Source: Tenrec ecaudatus
Taxonomy: Eukaryota; Chordata; Mammalia; Afrosoricida; Tenrecidae
Reading direction: 5' to 3'
Length of the DNA stretch: 64,000 nucleotides
Assembly (NCBI RefSeq): GCF_050624435.1
Contig: NC_134538.1
Span: 122,556,937 to 122,620,936 of the forward strand
Below the pieces are notes generated by a model, which had not been told where the DNA came from, searched no databases, and was given only the letters and a program-made list of their open reading frames with translations. Positions 1-14,463 of this stretch are shown piece after piece; position 1 is the first letter of the stretch, and each line of letters opens with the position of its first letter. The position numbers and the translations under genes are program-made.

Positions 1-455
1 ACCTTGCAAGTCTGGCTAGACCAGAGGATGTACACTGGTACAGATAGCAAATGGAAAAACAGGGAATCCAGGGTGGGTGATACCTTCTGGACCAGGGGTG
101 TGAGTGGCGATACTGGGAGGATAGAGGGAGCATGGTGTGGAAAGAGGAAACAGATTACAAGGATCTACATGTGACCCCCCTCCCTGGGGGACAGGCAACA
201 GAAAAGTGGGTGATGGGAGATGTCGGACAGGGCAAGATATGATGAAATAATAATTTATAAATTATCAAGGGCTCATGAGGCAGGGGAGAGTGGGGAGGGA
301 GGGGGAAAAAGAGGAACTGATGCCAAGGGCTTAAGTGAAGAACAGATGTTTTGAAAATGATGAGGGCAATGAATGTACAGATGTGTACACAATTGATGTA
401 TGTATGGATTGTGATAAGAGTTGTATGAGCCTCTAATAAAACGATTAAAAAAAGT
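1..455 (+). mobile_element. L1 3' end, cut by window start
   Basis: Plus-strand 3'UTR of the L1 family common in this genome. It runs from the ctagaccagaggatgtacac segment through ttatcaagggctcatgaggc and a G-rich tract to the terminal aataaaacgatt and A-rich tail. Several other copies in the window align with it. Confidence 0.8.
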
Positions 456-939
456 AAAAAAATAATATAAATGGCAAGTCTTAGGTGGAAATTCGATGGT
501 TTATGGATTTAACCTATCAGTGTGTTATTGTTTTTTAAAAAACACAGAAATCTAAATATAAGAATTTCCTATTTAATCAAATTAGGTGCAACTAGTAACT
601 GAATAGGATTACCTTTTGGATCCAATCAAAGACTAATGCCCATTACACGACTTTCTGTTCGAGCCTGGTGTGAGGTAACGGACAGACTGAGTTCCGAGTG
701 CAGCCTGGGACTCACCAGCAAGGTCCTGACCTTCCTCCATGTCTCTCCAACATCTACCTTGGGACTGCACCGGCAGGCTCGCCTCTCCCTTTCCTGGCTT
801 CACTTTCTTCACAGCCTTCTTAGGATTTGTTTACTGGATTATGATCTATTTCCCTCAGTAGACTATAAGGACTTTCCTTTTTCTTTTTAATTGCTGTGTC
901 CCAGGCACAGACTAGCCCTCAATAAGCATATGCGGAACA

Positions 940-1075
940 AGTGAGAATCAGTGAGCTCTCTTACCTGTAAAGTGGGGATAGTGATCTACCTTGTTAATTG
1001 GTTACTGTACGCGTCAACTAAGATGGTGGGTATAAAGTATTTTATAAATTATAAACCCCAATAGGAAAGCAAGGT
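940..1075 (+). mobile_element. MIR SINE fragment
   Basis: Sequence of the type ctcttacctgtaaagtgggg, followed by a decayed tail, resembles the 3' half of MIR on the plus strand. Strongly diverged. Confidence 0.5.
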
Positions 1076-1489
1076 GCTCTTATTGTGCTATTATTATTTA
1101 CATAGAATTGTGCTAAATGAAAGGTTCAGGATACCAATTGTCATGAAAAGCAGATGGCTTGAACAGGCTGGATGCCATCAATGTCCAACATCTGGGGAAA
1201 TGTCTGTCTGTGCATAGGGACAGTCTTTTGGAGAAAGTACAGACGGTGAGGGGAGAAAGAGTCAGAGAGACGGAGACGTAAAGGAAAGAGAAAGAGACAC
1301 AGACTCAGAGAGAGGCAACCAGTGTCAGAGATGGACAGGAAGACAAGGAGATTCTTAGAAGCCACTTTTGTTCCTTTGAATATAAAGTGAATCATACATT
1401 AAAAATATAAAGCCTTACATAATATAGATGGAGGAAAATAAGTAAATCATGATTTGAAACTAGCAGAGACAGCCAGTTACATTCGATGA

Positions 1490-1830
1490 ACATAGCTGAA
1501 CTGCTCACTCTGTGTCATGTGCCCGGGAGTAACTGCACCACGCCATGCTTTACATGCATTGTCTCCTGCTGCTCACACCGCCCACACATATTGCCGTATA
1601 GACTCGTCTGTAAGCCGAGTTTTCCAGCACATTTTTAATGCAGTTTTTGTGGCAAAATTAAGTGCCTCGGCTGATATTCGGATCGGCTGATACTCGAGTA
1701 TGTACGGTAATTATCGTGTCCAGCTGCCAGATTTGAGAAACTAAGGCATTTGCTCAAGGGCATGCTGCTAGGGTTCAGGTTGTTCTGACAAGGAAGCTGA
1801 AGTTCTCAATTACCATGCCATGCTGTTAGA
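1490..1830 (-). mobile_element. MIR SINE interrupted by a MITE
   Basis: The left part (tgctttacatgcattgtctc) and the right part (agatttgagaaactaaggca, then ctgctagggttcaggttgtt) read as one MIR in minus orientation once the insert at 1594-1707 is removed. The nesting dates the MITE as younger than the MIR. Confidence 0.6.
1594..1707. mobile_element. Short MITE with terminal inverted repeats
   Basis: Starts ccgtatagactcgtctgtaa and ends, in reverse complement, ccgtacatactcgagtatca, so the ends are diverged inverted repeats of about 20 bp. It shares the ends and an inner ttccagcaca-type segment with the 550-bp copy at 16837-17386. Flanked by TG/TA, compatible with a decayed TA target duplication. 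Confidence 0.7.
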
Positions 1831-2018
1831 GTTTTTAATAATTGTCAACTGCTAAACAATAAGAAAAAAAACACAAAATAAAAGACAAAGTCACACACTC
1901 ACACGCACACCAACTGTGAGTTCTCTGATGTGTTGGGGGGAAAAGATCTATTTTCATTGCAACAGCACTCCTTGATTATTGTAGCCACACTGTGACGGAA
2001 AATAAACCAAATCGCCTA

Positions 2019-2153
<135 letters not shown>

Positions 2154-2353
2154 TCACTGAAAAACGAGCTCCCACGGATATGTCAGTCAAGCCCAAACCC
2201 GTTCTTGTTTTTAAGGTTCCTTTGGAAAGCCAATAACGACAGTTCATCCCAGCAAATCTCCCATCCCACATAATTAAAATTAAAGCGACCGTTTCCTGTA
2301 GGCGGGCCCTCTTTTGTTCTGTGCTGTTTGGTTAGCTGAAAGAGGCCATAAAG

Positions 2354-2505
2354 CAGTGGTTCTCAACCTTCCTAATGTCGCAACCCTTCATACAGCTCCT
2401 GTTGTGGTGACCCCCCAACCATAACATGATTTTCGTTGCTACTTCATCACTCTAATTTTGCTACTGTGATGAACTGGGTGACCCCTGTGGAAGGGCTGTA
2501 AAACC
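2354..2505 (-). mobile_element. SPIN-type hAT element, 3'-eroded
   Basis: Begins with the terminal cagtggttctcaaccttcct and continues through ccccccaaccataacatgat and aattttgctactgtgatgaa to gacccctgtggaaggg, then stops matching. The second terminus is lost. It is the same family as the complete copies at 6597 and 15793. Confidence 0.8.
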
Positions 2506-3200
2506 TCTCAGGTGTTGGCTTTCTTTTGGCAAAGATACAAAGAGTCCCTGACCAGGATGTCATAAATAACCCCAAACGCAGCCCACTAATACATCTGATG
2601 ACGTAGTATTGTGTACAATGATGGTGTACCGTTATGAGACACATGGGTGCTCTCAGACTCCCCGGGGCCTCTTAGGAGGACAGCTGCACAAGTGTGGCTA
2701 GACTAGGGCCCCCCATCAGTGACCCACAGTGGTCTTCACTCGTTTCAGGGTCTCAGTGGAAGCACACGTCACCGGACGCGGGCCATGCTGGACTGCCGGG
2801 GCGTAGATTTAGTCGGGGTGTGAAGTACAACCCTTCGTGAGCTACAAGAAGGAAAGAATACCAGAGAGGTTGACAGTAATCTTCTTCATTCCCAGGAATG
2901 ACTGCTCTATAGAGGAGCCCCCGGGGTCATGGACAAGTGCTCCACTGCGAACTGTAAGGTTTGTAGTTCAAAACCACTCAGCGGCTCCATGAGGGAAAGA
3001 CAGACCTGGAGATTTGCTTCCATAAAGAGGACAGTCCGGAAAACTCTGTGGGGGAAGTTCTAGTGTTTAGCATGGAGTTGCTGTTACGTGCTGAAATGGA
3101 CTCCTTGACACACCACGACAGCATTGCTGTAGAACGTTCTCAGTGGGTTTGCCTGCACAGAAGAAAGAAGGGCACTAGACCCTCACAAGTGGTGGCCACT

Positions 3201-3201
<1 letters not shown>

Positions 3202-3232
<31 letters not shown>
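3202..3232. repeat. (CT)n microsatellite
   Basis: About 15 uninterrupted CT units immediately next to the 3' end of a minus-strand AfroSINE. Confidence 0.95.
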
Positions 3233-3235
<3 letters not shown>

Positions 3236-3423
3236 GCCAAGAGTCGATGCCAACTCATAGTAACCCTGTAGGGCAGGGTAGAACTGCCTTTGGGAGTTTC
3301 TGAGACTGTAACTGTTCATGGGAGTAGAGAGCCCTGTCTTTCTCTGGAGGAGTGCCTGGTGGTTTTGAACTCCTGGCCATGTGGATCACAGCCCAATGCC
3401 TAACCACTACACCACCAGGGAAC
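3232..3423 (-). mobile_element. AfroSINE, near full length
   Basis: In minus orientation the tRNA-like head (tccctggtggtgtagtggtt), the B-box region (ggagttcaaaaccacc), the middle segment (gagaaagacagggctctcta) and the tail (ctatgagttggcatcgactc) are all present. It represents the longer AfroSINE form dominant in this window. Confidence 0.88.
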
Positions 3424-3851
3424 CAATCATACAGTAAAGTCATTGTTCAAATCAGCAGCTGGAAAGACCAAAAACACAAGTGCTTTGGGCCGCTTTTCTG
3501 TTGTGTTCCATCTCCAATTGCACTTAGTGAGAAATTGATAGTGTGTGTAGGATAGTCAAGTCCACAGGGGATACCGGCCCAGGTTCCTGGTCCATCGGTT
3601 TCATTCTATGGCAAGTAATTTAAACTGCAGTTTTCCTACTAACAAGTAGATGCTTTATGAAATGGGATGTAAAAGTTGCAGAGATTTTTATTACCAAAAA
3701 CAAGTCTTGTGCTTCAGGGAGTCATGAAGAGTCTCCCCGAACTCTCCAGTATGGCTTCTCTTACCTGTGGCTCTGAAGGTTTTGATGAAGTATCTTAAGA
3801 ACACTGTCCTGAGGTATGATTACCAGACCATAATTACAACGATAGGAGCGA

Positions 3852-3985
3852 TGGCAGAGCGATGGCTAAGCAGTCTACTGCTAAGCAAAAGATGGGCAGT
3901 TTGAACCCACACAGAAGCTCCAAAGGAGAAAGACCTGCCTGTTGGCTCCCGTACAGATTACAGTCTGAACCCCTATGTTGTTGCT
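3852..3985 (+). mobile_element. AfroSINE, partial
   Basis: Head (gcgatggctaagcagtctac), B-box-like gggcagtttgaacccacaca and a middle segment with cccgtacagattacagtctg; the 3' part is lost where an RTE fragment begins. Confidence 0.75.
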
Positions 3986-4400
3986 GCTGTTGTTAGGTTC
4001 CATTGGGTCACTCCGATCCACGGGGAACCAATACACAACAGGACAAAACCCCGCCCAAGTCCTGCACCATCTTCACAATCGTTCCCATGCCCGAGCCCCT
4101 GGCTGCAGTCCCCGCATCAGTCCATCTCGTTGAGAGCCTTCCTCTTTTCTGCTGCCCCCTGCACTTTACCAAGCATGATGTCCTAATCCGGGGACCAGTC
4201 TCTCCTAACATGTCCAAGTTGTCTTTGCCTCCAAGAAGCACTCTTGCCGTCCTTCTTTCAAGACAGGGTGGCTTGTCCTTCTAGCAGTCCATGCTATTTC
4301 AATATTCTTCACCAGCACCATGATTCAAACACATCTATCTCTGTTGACAGTTGTAGTCTATCACACAGTCTCTATACGTGAAAACTGACTCGGTTGCATT
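3980..4400 (-). mobile_element. RTE/BovB-type LINE 3' fragment
   Basis: Minus-strand translation contains the RTE reverse-transcriptase C-terminal pattern (MLGGKDNLDMLGE, GRLSTRWTD, TIVKMVQD), followed by the 3' end with tgttgctgctgttgtt at the left edge. Confidence 0.8.
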
Positions 4401-4519
4401 GAACAGCAATGATGACAATGAAAACGGTTGCCCTGGGAAACTATAAGGAATCTGCTACAGGAATCTGGGGAAATGGACACAACTAATGACCCAAGCCAGG
4501 CAACTAAAACCACTGCTGC

Positions 4520-4700
4520 CATTCTGGCTTGGCTGTTAAAGGAAACGCTGGTGGTTCAAATCTACCAGGAACTCCATGGGAGAAAGACGAGGCTTTCTGC
4601 TCCTGTAGATTTATCGCCTTGGAAATCCACAAGGATGGTTCTACCCGGTCTCATATGGTCATTATGAGCTAAGAATCAACTTGATGGTAGAGAGCTCTCT
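4520..4700 (+). mobile_element. AfroSINE
   Basis: Contains gctggtggttcaaatctacc, gagaaagacgaggctttctg, cctgtagatttatcgccttg and a decayed tail aatcaacttgatggta. Confidence 0.78.
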
Positions 4701-5456
4701 TCTTTCTAACACAAGGGAGCTGAGAACCAGCTCTTAGACTCCAAGAGGAATCAGGAATGGCAGGCACCCCCAAGAGAAAGAGATAATCTTGCTCTTGGGA
4801 CAAAACCAAATGGTGGAAAGACGTCAAAGGAAAGGCTGCTTTGTCACCTACACCAGTCCTTATTTCTGTGGCTGGAACGCTTGGCTAAACGTGCATCAGA
4901 CACCTGGGCTTTTTCTTTAGTCTTGTTCCTGAACTCTGTCTCCAGGGCACCTGAGAGCATGCAAAGGGACACCATGGGACAATACAATGCTTCAGAGAAA
5001 AGTGGCATCTGTCAGAAAAAACTGACTTCAGACATTGTACAAACTTTCCAGGAAACCTCTTTATTGTCATTTGGATGAACGTTTGTAGAGAAAACTGGAT
5101 TCCCATTCAACAATGCACCCAGATTTTGACAGACTGGTCGTAGCCCCGTAATGTGACAGCATTCCCTCGAGGGACGTCACTTTCCATCTGCACGCCCATT
5201 CCTTGGGAAAACGACGGGCTTGGGCACAGCCGGGCTTCCAGTGGTTGGATGGTCGTATGTTGTTGAGTGGATTTCAACTCACAGTGGCTCTACAGCACAC
5301 ATTACCTCTATCACACAGGGTTTCCATTCGGAATATTTGTGGAAGTAGAACTCTGGAGTTTTTTTTTTTGCCTGTGGAACAAGCTGGTGGATTTTAACTG
5401 TGGATTTTTTGGTCCTTCACAAAAAATCCATGTGGATCTAATGTGGAGGGTCCCAA

Positions 5457-5612
5457 ACACAGCGCCATCAAGTAGATTCCTACTCACTGTGATCCCTGGA
5501 AATATTTCCGGGAGCAAATAGCCTCAGCTTTCTCGCAGAGAGTAGCTGGTGGGTTCAAACTGCTGACCTTTTGGTTAGTAAGCCCTGGGTGTACCCACCG
5601 TGTCATGTTGAG
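5457..5612 (-). mobile_element. AfroSINE, diverged
   Basis: Minus-oriented: cgccatcaagtagattccta (tail), gctggtgggttcaaactgct (B-box region), and a degraded head to 5612. A further fragment of the same type lies at about 5245-5345. Confidence 0.7.
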
Positions 5613-6164
5613 GGTAGATGGGGCCAATCTGATTCTCAGACCTGAGAAGCTGCGCAGTACTCACACGCATACCCATCCCATTAAAGAACAGTGGCAGTTA
5701 TTTAAGAAGACTACAATATTTGTCCTTTCAATTTATGGGTATCATTCTTTAAAATGATGCACTAAGTTGTTACATTTGAAAATGACTTGACAGCAATGGG
5801 TTTGGGTTTATTTGTGTGATGGGGTCAGGGGGTGGTTAAGATAATACATATCCATTAAAAAATCAGATTCTGAAAAATAAGAAACACAAATCTTCCAAAA
5901 TCCCACCACTCAGAGATAATGTCAAAATGCATGTGTGTGGCTTTCTCATGTGTCTTTAAAATCCTATGTCTGCACTTGAAAGCTTTTTGTCAGTGTATTT
6001 TTTTCAAGTTCATGTCCACAGATTCTGACCTTCTCTTAGCAGAACTGAGTGGTGGTGGGGGATTCTCTACCTCCTTGTTTTTCCCCATCCACTTTGAAAG
6101 TCCGGACAGAAAGAGTCAGCTGTTACAGAAATAGGTGTCTACGGTGGAGAAGTTAGACAAGTCA

Positions 6165-6365
<201 letters not shown>

Positions 6366-6596
6366 TCAAGAAATGGCCCCGAACAGTCTCTAGTGCACTA
6401 CTTCACACCAGCCATTCCATCCTGGATGCTTCCAGATCGAGCGCCCCAGCTGAATGTGAGTGCTTGGTTGCTTCCCCCACTTCCACTCAACCTCATAATT
6501 TGATAGTGGCAATTCGTAGCCAACAACCTTATAACACTTTTGTTCGCCACCCCTCTCTTTTGTTCATTCTGCCGATGTCATAATGCAGTAGTAGAG

Positions 6597-7163
6597 CAGC
6601 GGTTCTCAACCTGCCTAGTGCCGCGACCCTTTCTATGGTTCCTCATGTTGTGGGGAACCCCTCTCAACCATAAAATGATTTTCGTTGCTATTTCAACACT
6701 GTAATTTTGGTACTGTTATAAATTGCAATGTAAATATCTGATATGCAGGATATGTTTTCATTGTTACAGATCGAACATAATTAAAGCATAGTGATTAATC
6801 ACAAAAACAATATCTAACTATAATTCATGAAGTGTCGTTTTTTACCTCCAATACTGCTTTCAACACAGTAGCTGCTCTCTACACACGTGTGACTGCTCTG
6901 CATAAGGACATTATGGTGCCCACCCTGTCACATACACCTGTATTTGTGATGGGGTTGGTTATGTCATCACACCAAGTACTTGTATACAGGCATATCTGCA
7001 TTGTGGGTGGACCTGCCTGGATATGGATAGAGGAGTGGCGTCTTGGTTTCTAAGACCATCGGAAAACACATAAGTATGTGTTAGGCGACCCCTCCAAAAG
7101 GGTCCTTTGACACCACCTCCCACCCCCTCAAAGGGGTCACGACCCACAGGTTGAGAACCACTG
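6597..7163 (-). mobile_element. SPIN-type hAT element, long non-autonomous copy
   Basis: Both termini are present: cagcggttctcaacctgcct at the left and ggttgagaaccactg at the right. They are flanked by 8-bp target duplications tagtagag/tattagag (7 of 8 identical). Diagnostic inner segments include gacccctctcaaccataaaa-type sequence and taagaccatcggaaaacaca. At 567 bp it is longer than the usual roughly 200-bp form seen at 15793, with an extra inner segment of about 370 bp. No transposase frame is visible. Confidence 0.92.
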
Positions 7164-7339
7164 TATTAGAGCATCCAGAAACGTAAAGCTGAACCTGAAT
7201 CCTGAGCGTCAGGAAATAATTAAGCAGTAGTAGCAACAAATCAATCCAAAAGCAAACACATGGAGAAGCATGTAGGAGCGGCAGCAGGCAGAAATCATTT
7301 GTCAGTAGGTGGGAGAGAGATTGGGTGGGCTTTGAAGCC

Positions 7340-7475
7340 AAAGGAGGGTTGAAGAAAATGTGCTAAAATTGATTGTGGCAAGACTATTATACAACTCTTC
7401 TTGATATGACTGAATTATTGACTTGTATGATGTATGGAAGAAGTGCCAATAAACTGTAATTAAAAAAAAAAGAAG
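7340..7475 (+). mobile_element. L1 3' end with poly(A)
   Basis: The ctaaaattgattgtggcaag ... ttcttgatatgactgaatta ... ccaataaactgtaatt type of L1 terminus, ending in A11. Distinct from the aataaaatgatt-type termini elsewhere. Confidence 0.7.
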
Positions 7476-7914
7476 TGTTGAAGTTTGTAACAGAACCAGG
7501 AGAACTAGAGAGAAAATCAGGGAATTATTAGGGATCTTGCTAACATGCCAATTCTGATTCAGAATATCTGTGGTGAGAAGGGAAATTCTCAGGAAGTAGG
7601 GAGTGCTTATTAGAAACCGAGGAGCCTAGGCACACATCCTCCTTTCTCTTGCCGGGAGCATGTGCTGGTGTGATTGTGGGGTGTAGCTCTCTGTGACAAC
7701 GCATTTAGGGAAATCTTGGAGGAAGAAGCATGCCGCCAGTGTTTATGGCTTAATAGCTGTCTTCCCGCAGAACTGAACGCTAGAGAGAGGCAGAGCCGTG
7801 GCTCCTTCCCTCCCTGCTGCATCCCAGCACCCACCAGGGCCAAGGTCAAGAGTAGGCGTGTATCTACCTACAGAAGGATGGCTTTACTCACACCTCACAA
7901 GGGTTAATATGTAG

Positions 7915-8425
7915 TACGTTCACTGTTATCTAGTCCTAACTAGGTTATAATTTCCATTTTATCCACAGCCTGTTTAGAAGTATGTCTCCCCACCCCCACC
8001 CCTGCCTCACGTGCGGGATTCTAAAGCTATAATTAGTTATGGATGTCTAATTAGATTGTACCAGGTGAAAAAAGATAGACTTTTTAGATTTCATGGCTTA
8101 ATCCATGATAACTTGCTGCCATTGTTCCATTTGTGCTTGCCAATAATCTATATTTTCTGAGCAGAGTACAAGTCTCTATATATTTGATTAGCCAAAGCTG
8201 GTTAATTGTGTTCGTTAAATCTTCATTTTATAGCCTTGCTTGCTTGTTGTCTGCTGGGGTTAGCAGTTTTTCAGAGCCACACCTTCTCCCACTCTGCCTT
8301 TAAATTATTTGTGTCCTTCCCTCGAGTACATCATTGGGTCTTGAGGAACGGTGGTTTCTTCAGCTAATTAGGCTGGAATATAATCGCCAGATAAAGACCC
8401 CCCACTGAAGACTACTGTGAAATAG
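7915..8425. promoter_or_regulatory. Candidate conserved non-coding element in SLC26A5 intron 7
   Basis: Repeat-free AT-rich sequence 180-700 bp downstream of exon 7 (minus strand). It holds three TAATTAG homeodomain-type sites (8030-8036, 8048-8054, 8365-8371), one TAATCC bicoid-type site (8099-8104) and a SOX-like ccattgttcc. The absence of SINE/L1 insertions and the clustering of these sites suggest an enhancer-like element. Conservation is inferred; no alignment was available. Confidence 0.35.
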
Positions 8426-8442
8426 ACAGAATCACACCGTCA

Positions 8443-10042
<1,600 letters not shown>

Positions 10043-10624
10043 CCAAGGAAACTCTCTTAATGTATCAAATGCAGTTATTGTCTTTGTGCCAAAGACACGC
10101 GGTCTGCACAAAGAGCTAGCCTGGAAATAAAGCTCCACTGCCCTCCTCTGGCATTCTGCTTCTGTTGTGTAAGGTGGGGTTTTTGGTGATCGATTGTATT
10201 TTCCAGAAATGACCACAATCGTCTGTCCCATTGACATACTCTCCCCCCTCCCCCACTCCCCACTGATATGCTCGTTGGAATGGTGTCCCTTTGTCATCCA
10301 AAGGAGAGAGGAAACCTCTTCTCTCCTTGTGGTGTCTGAGTGGGCTTGTGGCTTGCCAGCAGAAGCAGCAGCAACATCACAATTGCCGTCAAAGCGATAG
10401 CAAGTGACTTCTGAGGCTAGGTCACAGAGTGATGCAGCGTCTGTCTGGAGAGTTTCACTGTTTGTGTTGGTGTCCTGAGCACCACGGGTAAGAACGGTCA
10501 AGCTAGAAGTCTGGGACCACAAGGAGGAAGGGAGGGAAACGGGAGGGGAGACAATGAGAGGAAGAGAGAAGGGGGAGAGGATAAAGAGGGAGGGGGTGAG
10601 AGAGAAAGACAGGTTCAGCCAACC

Positions 10625-10627
<3 letters not shown>

Positions 10628-10658
<31 letters not shown>
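10628..10658. repeat. (GT)n microsatellite
   Basis: About 15 GT units in SLC26A5 intron 5. Confidence 0.95.
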
Positions 10659-10661
<3 letters not shown>

Positions 10662-10957
10662 AAGCTGGTTGGAATCTCATGCAGTGCTAACACTCTTATG
10701 ACATTCATATGCATCTGATCTTAAATACGCTAAAGATATGTACAATTCAAGACCTAAAATATGATAAAAATAAAAAAAGAACAGGCACAGTAATCAGAAA
10801 CTTGAAGTACGATTATTGGAATAAATAAAAAGATATACTAGATGCATACAAACTGTGTTAAGAAATGAAGCACTTAATCTTATTTCACAGATTTCAACAG
10901 CTGTTCTTGGCATAGAAGAAAATTGGGTCTCTTGGCCATGCCCAGAGGATTAGCTCA

Positions 10958-12090
<1,133 letters not shown>

Positions 12091-12144
12091 TCATAAAGAC
12101 ATCCTAGTTGGTAAAGTTGAGGGTAAGTGAAAATGAGGAAGACC

Positions 12145-12295
12145 CCCAATGAGATGGATTCACAGTGGCTGCAACACTGGGCGCAAACCCGACAGCGATT
12201 GCGGGGCTGGTGGAGGACCGGGCAGGGTTGCCTCCTGTTACACATGGGGTCACTGTGAATCAGAATAGACTCAGTGCCTCCACCAGCAGTCACAT
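12145..12295 (+). mobile_element. RTE LINE 3'-end fragment
   Basis: Contains the characteristic acagtggctgcaacactggg, cgcaaacccgacagcgattg and the tail tcactgtgaatcagaataga, the same 3' end as the LINEs at 19.9 and 50.7 kb. Confidence 0.75.
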
Positions 12296-12375
12296 GCTCT
12301 GGAATGATAAGGGACGCAGACTTGGTGCCAAGGAGGGGCTTTTTACTCTGCAGAAATCAGGGGCAAGAAGAGCTT

Positions 12376-12378
<3 letters not shown>

Positions 12379-12434
<56 letters not shown>
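12379..12434. repeat. (TA)n microsatellite
   Basis: About 28 uninterrupted TA units in intron 3, about 380 bp upstream of the exon 4 acceptor on the transcribed strand. Confidence 0.96.
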
Positions 12435-12438
<4 letters not shown>

Positions 12439-14014
12439 TAGAGCATTATCATGGAACCAATTATATAAATATATGATTCTCTACAAACTGACTAGGACAA
12501 ATAAGAAAAATTTAAATTTGAAGTCATTGAGATTTTATTTTACAGAAATACTTAGTGTATTCTTTATGTTGGCAGAAAAGAGAATTATTTACTGATGAGG
12601 TTAATTTTGATATGGAATCACTGACCAGCCTCTGCCCATTTAGGTTTTTCCCGTTCTCACAAGATAAAGGGCATTTATATAGGTATCACCGAACTTTATT
12701 AACATGTGTTCAATGCTCAGTTACCATGTCTAGCTGATTTGGTTAGGTAGAACACCATAATCAAGGCCCTGAACTAGGCCGAGGAGGGTTAGGATCCCAG
12801 TCTCGGGCACAGCTAACTCAATTGGTGTAACAGAGTTCACAAAGACAGCCCTACTGTGGTGTGTAGTGACTGGGATCTTCGAAGCGAGTGCGCAGTGATC
12901 TACGGTGCAATGATTGGTCTCTCCTCCTCTGAAGCACAGAGTGAAGAAAATCAAAGACACATGAACACGATTCATGCAAAGAACTAAGCGATTACGTGAC
13001 ACTCAGCCTCTATGACCCTGAGACCAGAAGAACTAGATGGTGCTCGGCTCCCACTACCCACTATTCTGAAAGGGATCGCAACAGAAAGTCCTTGGAAGAG
13101 TGGGAGGAAAACAGGGAACAACACTCAGAATCATAAATAAAGATCAGTCTTAGAAGGTAGACACATTCTAACATGGGTGAAGGAGAAGGCAAAACAAAAA
13201 CAAGAGCCCGACCAGGTTACCGGGTCTGACGGCGCAGAATCCCTGAGGTACCTGTGGTAGAATACCTGAGGCCATGGCCTCAGTCACTCTTCAGGCATGG
13301 GACTAAACTCACCATGTAGCTCCATTTTCACCCATACCACAGCCAGGTGTAGAAGGTGAGCAATAATACCAACGAGGCGTGCACTCCTCAGAACAATCAA
13401 CCATGCAGGACAAAAAGGGTAACACTTGCCCAAGATAAAGATCAGGGTACTTGAAGGAAGATGAAAGATGGCCAAATGGAGACAGGATGCACAGGGAGGA
13501 AGTAGGGAGAATGCTGCCACACCACTGGACTGCATCAATGTCATGAAGCAACATGTGTATGAGCTGCTGCATGCAAGCAAACTTGCTTTGTTAAATTTAC
13601 CCAAATGATAAAACGTTCAGACTAACCAACAAACAAAGACCTCAGGGACTTGCATCGAGTCTCCAAATGGTCCAATTCACTTTGATACACAGACTATGTC
13701 TCAGCTGGTAATCCAAGAAGTGACTGAATCAGAAATAGGGACAGACGAGTACAGCTCGGCTACTACTATGACAGCCATGCCTGTGAGTGACAGATACGCC
13801 CTCTTTTCCTTGCAGAAGACAGTGTTTTATTAGAGCACACATGCTATTTTACATGGTGTCTTGGAGCTTTAGAGGACCTCGTACTGAGATAAAGGAAGAT
13901 CTTGTTAGCAAAGCATAAGGCATCTATGGCAAAAGCACTAAGTTTGGATGAAAAAAAAAATTGGATTTGATACCAGTGTCTTTGTTTGGAAAATTGAGGT
14001 ATCAACAGTAGCTA

Positions 14015-14110
14015 TCAGTTACATAGCACACTTAGCACTTTACATACAGGAATGTATTGAACACCCCACCGCCCCCAGTAGCCTATGAAGTGAGTACTCC
14101 GATTAGTACC
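14015..14110 (-). mobile_element. MIR SINE fragment
   Basis: The run acttagcactttacatacag, followed by gtagcctatgaagtgagtac, matches MIR in minus orientation. Confidence 0.6.
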
Positions 14111-14463
14111 CAGTCACAGGACTGTGCAGAGTCTGGTTCTGTGGTGCATAGGGCAGCTATGGGTGGGAACCCACGCAAGGGCGCCTAGCAACGACCATGA
14201 CCAAGAACACAGCGGGTCATGGTGAGACCAGAATGAAAACCCAGACAGTCTGGCAATGGTGTCAACATCTTTAACTCCTCCTGAGTGTAACATCTGGAGT
14301 ATAGGGTAGCTATGAAGATTAACTGAGCACAGTGTGGGTCCAGGAGGCATCGTTCAGTGGTTTGGTTTGGAGTTTGGGGACAATCAACAGGACAGCATGA
14401 GTTCCACCTGTACTAACATTCCTAAGTCTGTAATCTAGCAGTGTAACACGTAGGCTCCAAAAT

